64,000 nt of DNA, from NCBI RefSeq assembly GCF_018139145.2, contig NC_059478.1:17839001-17903000 (forward strand). The letters run 5' to 3'. Position 1 is the stretch's first letter, and each line of letters begins with the position of its first letter. The position numbers and the translations under genes are program-made. Source of the DNA: Gymnogyps californianus (lineage: Eukaryota; Chordata; Aves; Accipitriformes; Cathartidae). Below, piece after piece: positions 36,631 to 48,575 of the stretch. The notes beneath the pieces were generated by a model. That model did not search any database and was not told the origin of the DNA. It saw only the letters and a list, made by a program, of their open reading frames with translations.

Positions 36631-39600
36631 GATTTTCACAATTGAGCTATAACTGCTGTTTCAATCTGATTCTCTCTGTAGAGTGTGGGTGAGAAGGTCC
36701 AGGCAATGCCAATCCATTTGCAGCCATGTATTTAGGATAAAATAAGCAAAGGGCTGATTTTAGAATTAGTTTAGTGTGTTACCTGAGCCTTGGAAATAAA
36801 CTTCAGTCCTCCACACATCTGGTAGCTGCTACCAGGGACTCAGACCCATTCCCCAAGGACTGAGTTGTGCCTCATCCTGGCAGTAATGCAAAAAGAAAAG
36901 GGCTTTCCCTCCCCACGTATGCCTTGTGCATCGCAGCCCCCCCTGTTCTATCCTGAAGGGGCAGGTCCCTGCCCCAGTAGCATCCTTTAGCGCTGGCCTG
37001 GCAGAGAGAAGAAAGCATGGTGCGTCTCTGGCAAGGGCTGCGAGGGTGGCACAGCTTTGAGTTCTGCAGGAGAAAAAGTAACTGTCTGTGGGTATGAGTG
37101 CTTGTTTTTAATGGCATTGCAATTTTCTTGGAGATATTTATTTCTCTGAGGCTGTTCTGAAGATCTTCTGTCTCATTGCTGAGGTGAGTTTTCAAAAAAG
37201 TAGGTGCTTGCCCTGTACGAATAAAAGAGTCTGCATTGGAGAACCTTCCCAGAACGGAAGTGGTGGGTCTCACATGCTTATAGGAACTCGGTTGTACAAT
37301 CATTTGATTTAAGAGTGCAAATATGTAACCCTTTGAGCAAAATTACCTTCAAGCAGTAACACCATGTGAACATATTTTGTGTTTCTTGGAAAAATCAGCA
37401 AACTCTCTCTCGGAAACTGTTGGCTGCTGAAAGCTGGATGTTGCAATCTACTATAGCTGGCTTGGTATCGAATGTGTAACACAGTATTCAATGAGCATAG
37501 CAAAAATATGAGGGAGGTGGGGAGTGTTCCATTTTGAATTCACAGTCCCTGCCTAAAGAATATAGTTTTTCTTTACTTTCATCTTAAAAAGAAAAAAATT
37601 GGCCTGGAGATCCTTCCCAAAGCAATTGATAAACACTTTTGAAAAGCAGTGCAGTACTAGATCCCACCACTTGAGGGGAATTGATGGGTTAATCCTTGAC
37701 TGAATTCTTTTATAGCCAATGTATTGACATTATATTTTTTCAAGTGAATTTCAGTAGAAATTCTAAACCTCTTATGTTGGATAATATACACTAATGAACT
37801 GTAAAGATAAGTTTCTTCATATTAGTTTCTCTGACTGTTGCAATACCAGAATAATTTATGTCCTATAAATATTATGTTAACAAAAAGAGTGAAAACACTT
37901 ATAGACGGCAGTGATAGGTATACATTTTCAAATATCTGTTCTAAATTTTGCCTGCTTTGTACTAATTAACTTAATCTTTGCAGCTGAGTAATGAGTTATG
38001 TCATAAATCCATCTTTAGTGCATCACTTGTAAGTCAGAAAATGTGTTTATATCATCTGAGAGTTAAAATTCATTTTTCTCTTCTCTTTTAGAGAACAGCT
38101 GTCCTAGCCTGGGCAGTGTAATTCAATACAACACAGCATATTTTGTCCTGGTTTATTAGCACAAATTTGTAATGGCTGTTTTGGAAAATGTGCTATGAAT
38201 TTATCTAAAGGCCTTCACACTGGAATAGTTAATTCAACCTTACGAATCCTTGGCACTTTCATCTTTTTAGAACAAAACACAGAGTCTGTGATTTGGTGCC
38301 TTGAAGTCAGCAAAACAAAATGGTACTTTAACAGCAGTGTTTACTTTGATCAGTTTTCAGCATTTGTGCCCTTGCCTTTCACGTAGTACAAATTGCTTTA
38401 CCAGAGTAATGGGGCAGGAGCCCGTAGACTGTTTTTGTAGTTGGTTTCTGTGGTGATACTCAGCCTTCCATGAAACTGTGATCTCTGGGGACAGAGAAGC
38501 CTCTGCAGCCGCCTTAACCTTGCTGTTGCTAGAGACCTTAAAGGAACTCTTTGCAGGCTGTGCAGACAGTAGTGACCGGCATGAATACATGCAAATATAG
38601 CTGGCTAAGTAATGCCAACATAAGTTTGATAGACATGGCACCTATGAAATGTGGTATCTTTTTAAAGTCTTTATTTTATGTTATTTTATTTTTTTACAGT
38701 TTTTATAACCTATATTGAAAAATGCATTCTAGCAAAAATGACAGAACTCTGTGGTTTGTGTCCTAGTCGCAGTTATATGCTTTGTTGTTGGTATGCTTTT
38801 TAAAAATTAATTTGTAGGTTGTGTTGTAAGATTTTTAGAATAGCTTTAATATTTAATTTTCACCTATGACCAAGTTGTCATATTCCTCAGAAGTTAGTCA
38901 TGTATTATTTGGAGGAGTGTGTGCCAAAGGAGGCCACAAAGGGCAGACGTGAGTCCGCAAGAGGAACTTGCTCTGACAAACAGCTGCTGAAGCTGAGCCT
39001 TGCTGAGAGGACCATTGCTGACACATGTGTCCAGAAGGTCTGGCCTAACTATTGATTGCACAATGAAAATGCTGGCTATGCAACAGCTCAGTGATCAAAT
39101 GAGCCCTTCACTGGGAGCGAGGTGATGTGTTGGACCACACTGACTTATTTTCCTGTACTGTTGTTATGCTGCTGTCTGCTTGGTTAATGTGCTGGCCCTT
39201 AATATGTTTTAAAAATAAAATGGGCAGAGCAGTAGCAGCTGCTTGTTAAATGGACTAGGTGACCTAAAAGTGCTTTAGTCCATGTAATGATTCTGGTTTA
39301 ATTTTCTTTTGGTATTGTTTGACCAAACTGCTCATAGAGCTGTCTGAGATGCAGAAGACTTTGAGGTAGTATGTTGCTGAGAAGTACAAAATGTGTGTGT
39401 ATTATAAGCTTGTTTGAACCTATAAGAATGGATGGAGAATATCTCTTTTTAGATACCTCATTTAAAAAAAACAAAGCTTATATGGAAGTTTCAGAAAAAT
39501 AATGAATTTTACCACAGAGTTCAATGAGCTCAGAATTTCACACCAGGTCTTCATATCTAGCTGTACAGCGCTGAACACATGTAGGACTGGTTTCTGATGG

Positions 39601-39761
39601 AGTTTCTGGGCAATGCTTCACATAAATATTTGATAATATGGATTCTGCCAGTGAAAATACAAAAAGAAAGGGAAAATTTCTAGTTAGCTCTTCTGCTATT
39701 AATTAGAAACATTTTGTTTGGTGGTTTGAAGTGATCCAGTACCTTTCTATTAATTCGTGGA

Positions 39762-39783
39762 GTCTTAGCTCACGAGCTAAGAC
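39762..39783. repeat. Near-perfect 22-bp palindrome (10-bp arms, 2-nt centre)
   Basis: GTCTTAGCTC and GAGCTAAGAC flank a two-base centre (AC). The site could form a hairpin or cruciform, or bind a dimeric protein. Confidence 0.9.
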
Positions 39784-41162
39784 GAGACAGAAAGGTGGCC
39801 GGGGGAAGGGGAGCACCACTTAGGATTCAGCCAATATATGCTTTAACTAGAGCCACAGTGGGGGCACTCTAGCAGAAATGACGTTTTGGTGAGAGATATC
39901 GCTGTAGAGAGTAGGGTGAGGATCTTCCACTGCAGTGCTGTGGATGGAGGCAGCCATGCCAGAAGTTAGCAAAGGGGCAAGAAGGTGGGAGCATGGATGT
40001 GACAGCAGAAAGCTTAACAAGGCAGAGCTAGAGAGAGGGATGGTGTCACGCTGGAGGTGCTGGTACAGCTGAAACATGGAACTTGTGCTTTTGTCAATGT
40101 CATAAGCTCGTAACACCTTAGAGTCCCATTAAGCCCTTCAGTCTCTAAAGCAGGAGTGAAAGAGGCATTTGGGTACCTCTGGTGCATAGTCGAAGTCCAG
40201 GCTCTTACTTGGACTCCACAGTTCAAACCGCTACCTTCCACACAGAAACACCTCTCGCCTCTCTGGTGAGCTGTTTTGACCATGCCTATCTTTCTTGGGC
40301 TGAAATTTCTGTGTGATAGCCCACCGACTGCTCTTACGCAAGGTAAAACCGATATGGTTGGCAGCTAGGTTGTTGGCAAAATGCTCTTGAATGCTAGTAA
40401 CTCCCTAGCAGTTTGCTTGAAAATCTTTCCAAGGACCAGGAAAAAGTCTCCCATAGTAGATACCACTGTTGTGTATTGTCAAGCACAGACAGTGATGGGC
40501 GCAATCATAAACATTAGGGGGGGAAATAGTTACACTATGAGGAGTCTGTTAATTTTGTACAACTTCTCAGTGGGAATGGTCACATTTGGGCTTGGCTACC
40601 CAGCTGCTCCTCATCAGTGCTAGCTGTGAAGCAAAAATGAATTATGAAAAATATGATGACCAAGATGGTCCTGAGCAGTTTTTGAGCAGCTCTGTGGTTT
40701 TTGGTTTGTTGTTTTTTTTTTTTTAAGTCTGGAAAAGCAAGTTGGTGCTGAGGACTCCGTTGTGCCAAGAAGTATAGTGACAGGGAATATATATGCCAAG
40801 GAATAGTGACAGAAGCTGCTGCAGAATCATGCTCATATTAACTATATTCTTTCTCAAGTTTAGGACTAGGAATATGAATTCCACATTATATGTTTTGTTG
40901 CTGTCTTACTCATGAGCGAACTGAGGAGTGCAGTAATGCAAAATTACATTTATTCTGAAAATTTTCACAGGAACACTTAATTTACTTCTGAAAAATTAAT
41001 TAATTTTGTGTTAAAGTTGTGTAGCTTTTCTTTAAGGATCAGTCTGCACTTTTCAGGCAGAAATGTAGGAAAATTCCATTATGTGATATAACTTATCCTA
41101 TAGTTCCAGCCAAAGGCATGGATAGATATATCACCACTTGTGAATACAGCTCAAACTTTGTT

Positions 41163-41192
41163 GATTATTTCCATGCATGTATGGAAATAATC
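41163..41192. repeat. Perfect hairpin, 12-bp arms, 6-nt loop
   Basis: The arms GATTATTTCCAT (41163-41174) and ATGGAAATAATC (41181-41192) are exact reverse complements around the loop GCATGT. It is too short for a standard pre-miRNA, and no known function is assigned. Confidence 0.9.
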
Positions 41193-42084
41193 GTATGTGT
41201 GTATATTATATACATATTTAATTTCTAAAGCCTAAAGGAATAGCAACTACGAAATCTGATAGTAGATCCAGTTGCAGAGAGTCTCTGATTTTCTCACTAA
41301 GGTGGTATGATTGCTCCATATGCTCTCTCATGTGACCAAACCAACAGGCAGAAATCTTCATGAAGTCTAAAACATCTGTCTTGTCTAATAGATGTTGGCT
41401 TTGAATAAACTTGTCTGAGATCAGTTGAAACAGAGATACTTCTCTATTTTCTTATTACCCAAAGGACTTGGCCTAGCTGTTCCTGAGATGAAGTTTTCAG
41501 AGTGTGTTACATTTCTTGTATCATTTCTGGTTTTAATAAACACCAGAGGTTTTAACTAACAAAATTTTTTAAAATTTCTAATAGGGGCTTCTTCTTTGCA
41601 TTGACTTGACATTCTAATAAAAACACAACCAGGGTGCAAACCCAAGCTGAGTGCCCCCGTTGGCCAGTGCGAGAAGATTGTTACTGTTTTTATATTCTTG
41701 GTTATTTAAGTACATAAAGCTATATTACAGCTCATTCATCAATATTTACATTAGTCTTTACTTCCTTTAGAATCAGAAGAAACCAGTTATCATTGGGTGT
41801 GAAAATGTGGCTATGGATGCATATGATAAGAGTGGACGTGTTTAATATTTACTCCATTTAGTGTAGTAGATTTTCTTTTTGACACTTTGAAGTTTAGGGA
41901 GTTTAAAATTGAGTGCACTTTATGCTATTTGGAGCTGAAAAAATATCAGAATAAAATTTGAACTCATATTTGCCAGATCAGGACTGCAAAAGATATAACT
42001 GGGCTACTTTGGTAAACTTAGATTACAGTATTTTTATTGCTTTGTAAGAAAACATAACCCCAGAACAAGGTAATTATATTTAAT

Positions 42085-42175
42085 AGTTTAAACAGCTTAT
42101 TAGTAATTAGCTGTGATTACAGCTGAAAAACCGCAAGAATTAATGAAAGCTTTTTAATAGCCGTGAGTTTAATAG
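42085..42175. promoter_or_regulatory. TAAT-rich segment, possible homeodomain-site cluster
   Basis: GTTTAAACAGCTTATTAGTA, then ATTAGCTGTGATTACAGCTG and several further TTAAT/TAATAG words are packed into about 90 bp. Inside is a 6-bp-arm hairpin (AGCTGT, GATT, ACAGCT). This is suggestive of a developmental enhancer but is composition-biased, so it is weak. Confidence 0.2.
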
Positions 42176-43047
42176 CAGTTCTAAACACCTTTTTCTTTCC
42201 ACTTTCACCTCTCCATTTCCAGACAGAACAACAAAGTGGGAGCCTTGTAAAACAAATAATTTTATCTTCTCCCTTATTTTCAGCTAACAGAATTATTTTG
42301 GCTCTATAGCCTGATATTGTAAAGCAGTTTTTATAGCTAAGATCATGAGCGTTTGTCATTTGAAGTCTCTGTCATCCTGTCAGCATTCAGAGCGTTAACA
42401 CCCTACAGTTTCCTAAAATGCAATTTCCTAAAATTTCCTAAATTTTTTCTTTTGAGGCAGAAAGTGGAGAGAAATGCGATCCCTGGAAGACATAGTAATC
42501 TATGGTACTTAATAGTTTCTTTTGGAATTGCATAAATGCAACTAGGCCTCCTGCCAGGAGAGGCCAAGCAGTGAGAGAGGTGGCTGCCTTTGGGTGGAAG
42601 GTGGCGGTGCCCAGCCTTCCTCCAGGCAGAGCTAGCACTGCCCCTGGCTGCTGAAGAGAAGAGGTGCTCGTTCTTTAAAGCAGTTTGGGTTTAGTACAAA
42701 TATGGAATTTTTCTTTTAATATCAGTTTTCCAACAAGTTTTAATCAAGCATAACAAAGTTGAAGACGGGGATGTCCTCAGTGCCCCCAGAGATGTGCTTA
42801 TGGGATTTGACATCTGTTTCACTGTGGGGACTTGAGGCACGTTCATTCAGTGGCTTTTAAGAATCTAGTAAATTCTGCATGTAAGCATCTGCTTACCAAT
42901 TGGCGTGGTAACACAGCCAGTTGTTTGCTAGCTTTTTCACAAGTTCTTAAGTGGCAGAAAAAGGTCTTTCTGCTCTCCTCCAAGTGTCTGTCAGACCTGA
43001 GACCTAGGTTTGACTTTCACTTTGCAGTGATGGTGAACTTTTCACTT

Positions 43048-43066
43048 GGGGGGGGGGGGGGGGGGG
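43048..43066 (+). repeat. G19 homopolymer
   Basis: An uninterrupted run of 19 G about 1.35 kb upstream of the exon at 44417. It is potentially quadruplex-forming in the sense pre-mRNA. Confidence 0.95.
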
Positions 43067-44416
43067 ATGAAGAAAATAAAAATTAGAAAAAAAGAAAGCT
43101 AACTTTTTGTTTTGGAAAGATTTTCAACAGTAGTAGGTACCTAATACTGAGTTTGGTCTCTAGCTTTCATCTAGTTAGTTTGCCAGATGAATCTGCATTT
43201 ACTTTAATGGTAAACTAGCTGATGCTTACCACCATATAAGAATAATGCAATAAACTATATGTAGTGGCTTCCATGTCTCAGATTTCCTTTCAAATACTCT
43301 AGCAGGAGACAAAATTAATTCTGAATTACCTGTATGCTCGTTTCTGTGAGCCACCACTCAAGTTGGTGGTTGTGTTCATGTTTTCTCCCTGTATACCTTT
43401 TCTAGAAGGAGTTGTGATTGTCTGTCCTGTCAGGGAACCCACCTGCCACCCACTGTTGTGAGACGTCAGCTTGCCTGCTTAGTCTGTGTGATAGATCATC
43501 TCTCCATTGCACACTAAAGCTTTTTTCCTATAAAGCAGGATGAACTATCAAGCCAAATGCTGACTGCTTATAAAGCTTATTAGATACTGCAAAACCACTA
43601 TTATTTCAATTACAAGTTGCTATATGCTAAAAACTGATAGGCTGTTCTCCGTCATACATTTCATTAGGGTTTTGCCCCACATCGGCCCCTTTCTAGAAGG
43701 ACTGCACTGGGATATGAGGAGCTGGGCAGGAGTGGCTTCCAGCAACCACAAACTGGTGGCTTAAAAATCACCTTTAACAGGTTGCCTCACTTTTGTGATG
43801 TCCACTTTCCTGGGATCATTTTCCCCATGTATCCTTTTAGTCCCTGAAGACAGGCATTTTCTTTCCCTAGTACATGTTAAAATTTCTGTTGGAATGCCTT
43901 CCATAAACTAGTGTAGTGCTCGCTTGTGTTTCTGGATTTGTTCCTCCTGTTTTTTGTTTGTTTAGTTTTATTTGTTTTGCAGGTTAGATTTATGGCCTAA
44001 TAGCATCAGCAGATGAGGTTTGTACTCTAAGCCAGCTTTGTAGGCTACCATCTAGAAACCAGAAATCGGAGTTTGCTTTGCAATTCTTTTTATCTCCTTG
44101 TTCTCCAACTCTTAGCTTAGCGGTTTGACCTTTTGCATAAGCTATTTTTCATCAGCATTTGCCAAGGTTTTCTTAAACACTTTAGCAGTGCTTTGCAAGC
44201 ATAGAGCACAAATGTTAACTATTTCATTCTTTATATTATCTGTGCTCTGTTGACTGCTTTTTTTGGAAGTAGATTAGTCTATAATCTTGAGTCAAGAGAT
44301 CTGAATGCTGAAAGCCATAATACATATAAAAATGACCTTTGATTCATTGTTTCAAATTCCAGTTTGGTTTTGAAACTTACAAGGAAGTATTAATATATTT
44401 CTGTGTTGCTCTGTAG

Positions 44417-44554
44417 GTCACGTTACATTTGAATCCAATTTCATCAGTGCATATTCACCAGAAGCCTCTGGTGTTTCTTCTCAACTCTCCTTTGCCTCTG
44501 GTCTGGAAGCTAAAAACAGAAAGACTGGCACCTGGAATCCGAAGAGTTTTCTTT
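44417..44554 (+). CDS. TGFBR3: TGFBR3 (betaglycan) coding exon, orphan domain
   Basis: The exon is 138 bp, exactly 46 codons, phase 0 at both ends. It reads VTLHLNPISSVHIHQK, then PLVFLLNSPLPLVWKLKTER, then LAPGIRRVFF. This aligns end to end with human betaglycan residues of about 83-128 as I recall them, with conservative replacements such as HHKSV to HQKPL and HLK to KLK. The alternation of hydrophobic and polar residues fits beta strands of the orphan-domain beta-sandwich that contributes to TGF-beta binding. The acceptor is TTGCTCTGTAG|GTC and the donor is TTT|GTAAGT, a near-consensus site. There are no cysteines and no N-glycosylation sequon in this exon. It joins in frame to the exons at 23167-23351 and 58629-58812. 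Confidence 0.96.
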
Positions 44555-45400
44555 GTAAGTATACACAGTTCTCTGGCCTGCTCTATATCATAGCTACTTG
44601 TTGCACAAGACATAGAATTAATGGTATTCATTTGGAAAGTTTTCAAACATACATTAAAAAAAACAAGTTAACAGGAGGTCAAGTTTCAGTGTAGGGCTCT
44701 GGGGAACAGTTAGGTGGTAGGGCAAAGCAGTTTGGAAAAAGTACCCAATTACTTGTTATGTGAATTCAAGGAAAAGAAAACAAAACTGCTTTTTCAGAAT
44801 CTGCATATCCTGTAGTTATTAACACTAGCAGCCATTCCAGTTCAAAAAACTGTGAGGTTATAACAGATTGCCAGTCCTGATTAGAAGTTTAATAGTACCA
44901 TAATGCAAAAAGCCTCAAAGCAATGGGAAGTATTATGGGTGAATGCTAGTTGTGTGGTCTGTGACCAAAACAAAAATCTGTATGTATTGAGCTCAACATG
45001 TACAATTACGGTTTATGTCTCTGATGCAGCTTGGTCTATTGAAATGACTGAGCTAAGCCCAGAATGAAGTAATTTCTATTTCTCAGAAAGACTGGAGCAC
45101 TGCTTATAATGTAGGCTCCAAATATTACCTAGTATTTGTAAATCATGTCCTTACAGTTTGCCAGGACATTCAAGTTTGCTATTTGTAGTGAAACAGACAA
45201 GTTGTTTGGATTAAATTTTTAATGTGTGACATCATGTCTAATCATGAGTTGTCTTTAATAAAGTTGCAGCTTTTACTATATTCAACTCTAATTGCAGAAC
45301 TAAACTTGATTATTTTTAGCTGTATCCTTATAGGGTTTAATTTTGCTCCTCCAGCACAGCTGACAGTGGTAGGCAAGACTTTCTGCAGTACCCAATGGGA

Positions 45401-45517
45401 ACTTAATGGTGTCACTGTGCATCGGCTGGAGAGGAGGATGGACGGTGCTGCAGCATTAGCACACTGGGAAGGGACACTGCTCTCTGTTAACCTGATATGG
45501 TGGTGACACCATTAAGT
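45401..45517. repeat. 15-bp inverted repeat with 87-bp spacer
   Basis: ACTTAATGGTGTCAC (45401-45415) has its exact reverse complement at 45503-45517. The spacer includes a GC-richer stretch (GGCTGGAGAGGAGGATGG). It is compatible with a small inverted-repeat element or a structured intronic RNA. No target-site duplication is evident. Confidence 0.85.
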
Positions 45518-46015
45518 GCACCAAAAGTCCTATCACTTGCTGGACACCAGAAGCTTTCTGGGATTGTTTTTCTTTTTCCTGTCATCAGGGTACCAGAGTA
45601 GGAGTACCCTTGATGTTTTGAACTTTAAAGGACTCCATCCTGTTTCCAGTACAGTGTGTTACTGATTGGTGCAAAGAACATGGGCTTGTTTGTATTGTAA
45701 GGTATTCACAATCTTAGGTTTTCTTCTTACTGTGTTAGAGACTCTTGACTGTTATCTTCTTGTTAACCATTCCTGGTATATGTCCTTAATGCAACCAGTA
45801 CAGTTCAGGTCTGCTCAGAAAATGAGGATCAAGATGATGAACAACAGTGTGATTAAGAGTCCTCACTCCTCTCCTGGCTGAAAGAAACAGCACCTTTCAT
45901 CAGTTAATCAAGTCTTGGACCTACTTTCAGTTTAGTTTTGATGTCATCCTACTATTACTACATCATCGCTCCCATTTCATATCGGCTAGTTTGTATTCAG
46001 CTATCTCTTCCCCTC

Positions 46016-46033
46016 TCCTCCTCCTCCTCCTCC
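46016..46033 (+). repeat. (TCC)6 microsatellite
   Basis: Six TCC units inside a longer pyrimidine-rich stretch ending in AGG. It lies in the chance open frame at 45938-46465, where it yields a serine run. Confidence 0.9.
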
Positions 46034-48073
46034 AGGATTTTCCCTCTCCCCTCACCTTGCCTCTGGGAGCGAAGAGGTGCTCTGCTGAGAGCCAGCCACT
46101 TCTGCTCAGCAGACTGCACCTGTGTTCAGACTGCTCCGCTTGCTTGGTTTGACTCAGTGGGGCTTCAGCAGGCTGCATTAAGGCATAGGAACAATAGGAA
46201 TGTGCCTAAGGCCTCAGCTGCCAAAACTGTACCATTAGCTAAGTGTTTGCTTCAGAAAACTGTTTCAAGCTCTCCTGGTTACGAAAACAGGCTTGAAAAT
46301 GTGAGCAGCAGCACTCATGATTCGTGCCAAACAAGAAGTTGCCTGACCTCAGGAACTGCCAGTAAACCTGGCCGCTGGTGCTGCAGGAGGGGGTGGGCTG
46401 TCTCTCAGGTGGGGCAGGAGTACCTGGTAGATGCTACAGGTTCAGTTCTCTGTTGGTGGGACTGAAATACCTCCTCTCAGTACTCCAGCCTCTTAGGTGC
46501 TGCTGGTCATGGTAAGGGCTGAAAGTTGTGGTGCCTCGCGCCATCCTCCCAGCACGTGCCTGTGGCGCTGAGGTAACACTGCCCCCCATAAGCTGTGCAG
46601 ATATGGAAGCTTGCCTTTCGATTGCAAGGGGTGAACTGGCTCTCAATGGTGACCCATCCCTAATCATGTTTAAACGTCTGAATAGCTCTCCATAACAATT
46701 TTGGATCTCTTCAAGTGCCATATAATTTATGTATTCTTCCTTCCACCATGTTAAGGTTTCTATTTTTCTTTTCTATAAAGAGCTTGAAGAATGAGATTGA
46801 AGAACAAAAAACGCCAGGGTACCAATCCACCATTACCTCTCCCAGTTTAGTCTGTACAGTCACTCTCTCTCCAGAACTTCATTCTCTGTGTTCTCTCTCT
46901 AATGCAATATTATTGCTGCAAACATAAGCTAACCTCAGTGTCTTATCAGGGGCTCATCAGCCTTCCCACTTTTCGTGTACCAGTTTCTCAGTAGCTAGTG
47001 TGGCTTGGGATGATAGACGATGAGGTTACAGGCTGAACAACTTAAACTGTGGTGATCACCCATTGCTTTTCCACAGTTCCACTCTGCTCACAAGGACAAA
47101 TGCATTGTTTTCCCAAAAGCTTTCTGAAAAAAGAGCACAGAATCATGCAGCACAGAAAACATGGGAAATGCTGAGGAAGTCCTAGCAGCACCTGTGGGCA
47201 AGTGCAATATGCCAAAAAGAAATCAAGGGGCTCTAGTTTTGCAGCAGAGCTGTTTGCCTGCGTTGGGCCATGCCAGTTTGTAATCCCTGGGACTGCCTCT
47301 GGCCTAGAGGAGCCTGTTCCTTTGAAGAATCAAGGGTTCTTGTTTCAGGTGAGTTGTGGGGCAGATGGACATACTGCTTCTACTCTAGTAGTGGAGAGGC
47401 TCCCTGCCTCCTTGCCAGAGCCATCAGTAAGTTTCAGAGAATTGAGCCTAGGAGTGTAAATAGCAGCTCCAAGGGCTGCAGAGTGCAGAGCTCACTTCCT
47501 TGGCCCTTGTTTGAAAATACTTGGCTTATCCATGTACTTCTGCAGCTCTGTCTTGTTCGTTCTCCTTAAATGTATACCCAAGCCAGAAAACAGAGTATTT
47601 TGAATCATAAAAGATTTCAAATTTAATAAACCTTTTTTAATGCCTATGAATTCTATGCTCAAAACAACTCTGTGTCACACATACCATAGGAGTGTCATAA
47701 CTATTGTGTCTGTCTCTATGGAAGCCTCGGGCAGGGTAATCATTTACTTTCAAGCTTCTCCTTCAGACTTTTCATACAATACATTCATTCACAATTTTAT
47801 TAATATACTGTATGTAAAGTATGAATTGTGCTGTTTCATTGATCCATCCCTAGTTAGAAAGGTGAGTAGTGTAAAGAAGTTTAAATGGCAGCTTCTGGGG
47901 CTTACTGCTGATAAAGACAACACCCCTAGAGCCAGGTCAAAGTTTATAGTTAAAGGATCATGTAACCATTAGTGAAGTCCTAGCTGTTTATTTCTTTTTA
48001 TTACTAGCTATTATTTTTTCCCTGTCAAGCATCATTATAAAGTTCTTAAACTGTTTCAGGGAGGTGTGTTTTG

Positions 48074-48089
48074 AATAAATAAATAAATA
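48074..48089 (+). repeat. (AATA)4 microsatellite
   Basis: AATAAATAAATAAATA. It creates several AATAAA hexamers without other evidence of a poly(A) site. Confidence 0.85.
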
Positions 48090-48180
48090 GATAAAAATTA
48101 TGAATTAATTGTATTAGAAGATCCAAGGTTATTTCTAACAAAGAAGATAGCTCCAGGATATGAGCAGATAATGAATCAGA

Positions 48181-48280
48181 GCACTCTGTAAAGTGCTGTT
48201 AGTACCATTGTACAGGTGGAGAAGCTAAGGCACACTGCGCTTAAATGATGTTTATATTGGAGCAGAGGGTAGAGTTAGGG
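48181..48280 (-). repeat. MIR-like / CORE-SINE remnant
   Basis: TGTACAGGTGGAGAAGCTAA, then GGCACACTGCGCTTAAATGA and later GCAGAGGGTAGAGTTAGG follow the reverse complement of the MIR core ('TTTACAGATGAGGAAACTGAGGCACAGAGAGGTTAAGT...GGCAGAGC'). The order and spacing of these blocks are right for a decayed MIR-type element. Its limits are approximate. Confidence 0.5.
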
Positions 48281-48514
48281 CTGTGTGTTCTCAGTGTCCT
48301 CATTAGGAGGATGGTCTGCTACCTTCGCTCTGTGAATTCATTGTTTGAGTTTCCACTAAAGCTAAGCTGCCCCAGATTGCTTTATTTGAAGGAAAGGATG
48401 AAAAGATTTAAAGCTAGTGTCATCACATATCTAAAAGACCAGGAAAATACAGTACTACTGAGTTGGGCTGGAGTTTAACTTCTTATCATATAGTTCAAGC
48501 TTGGATTTTTGCCT

Positions 48515-48575
48515 TGGGCCTGGTCCTCCATTAGGCAGAAGTTTAAAATGAATGGGGGAGAAAATCCAGCCTTTG
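48515..48575. repeat. Possible ancient repeat fragment
   Basis: GGCCTGGTCCTCCATTAGGC, then AATGAATGGGGGAGAAAATC and CAGCCT resemble the 'GCCTGATCCTGC...TGAATGGGAG...TCCAGCC' phrasing of old amniote repeats. The match is short and weaker than the MIR-like copy 235 bp upstream. Confidence 0.3.

Larger units (their letters stand above)
23352..44416 (+). other. TGFBR3: TGFBR3 intron (21,065 bp, phase 0)
   Basis: The intron is bounded by donor GAG|GTAAAG and acceptor CTGTAG|GTC. I found no coding exon inside it on either strand; the open frames are short and resemble nothing I know. It contains TG repeats near 31430-31450, a perfect 16-bp palindrome at 31938-31953, two old amniote repeat fragments at 36256-36348 and 36575-36630, hairpins at 39762-39783 and 41163-41192, a TAAT-rich segment near 42085-42175 and a G19 tract at 43048-43066. 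I recognised no CR1 LINE 3' end. The exon-intron call is firm because both flanking exons are recognised and share phase 0. Confidence 0.9.

Noticed and set aside
45938..46465. A 175-codon open frame, the longest single frame in the window
   Set aside because: It has no recognisable domain, its serine run comes from the (TCC)6 tract, it opens with a TTG-ATG pair in plain intron, and its composition is not protein-like. In 64 kb one such frame is expected by chance.
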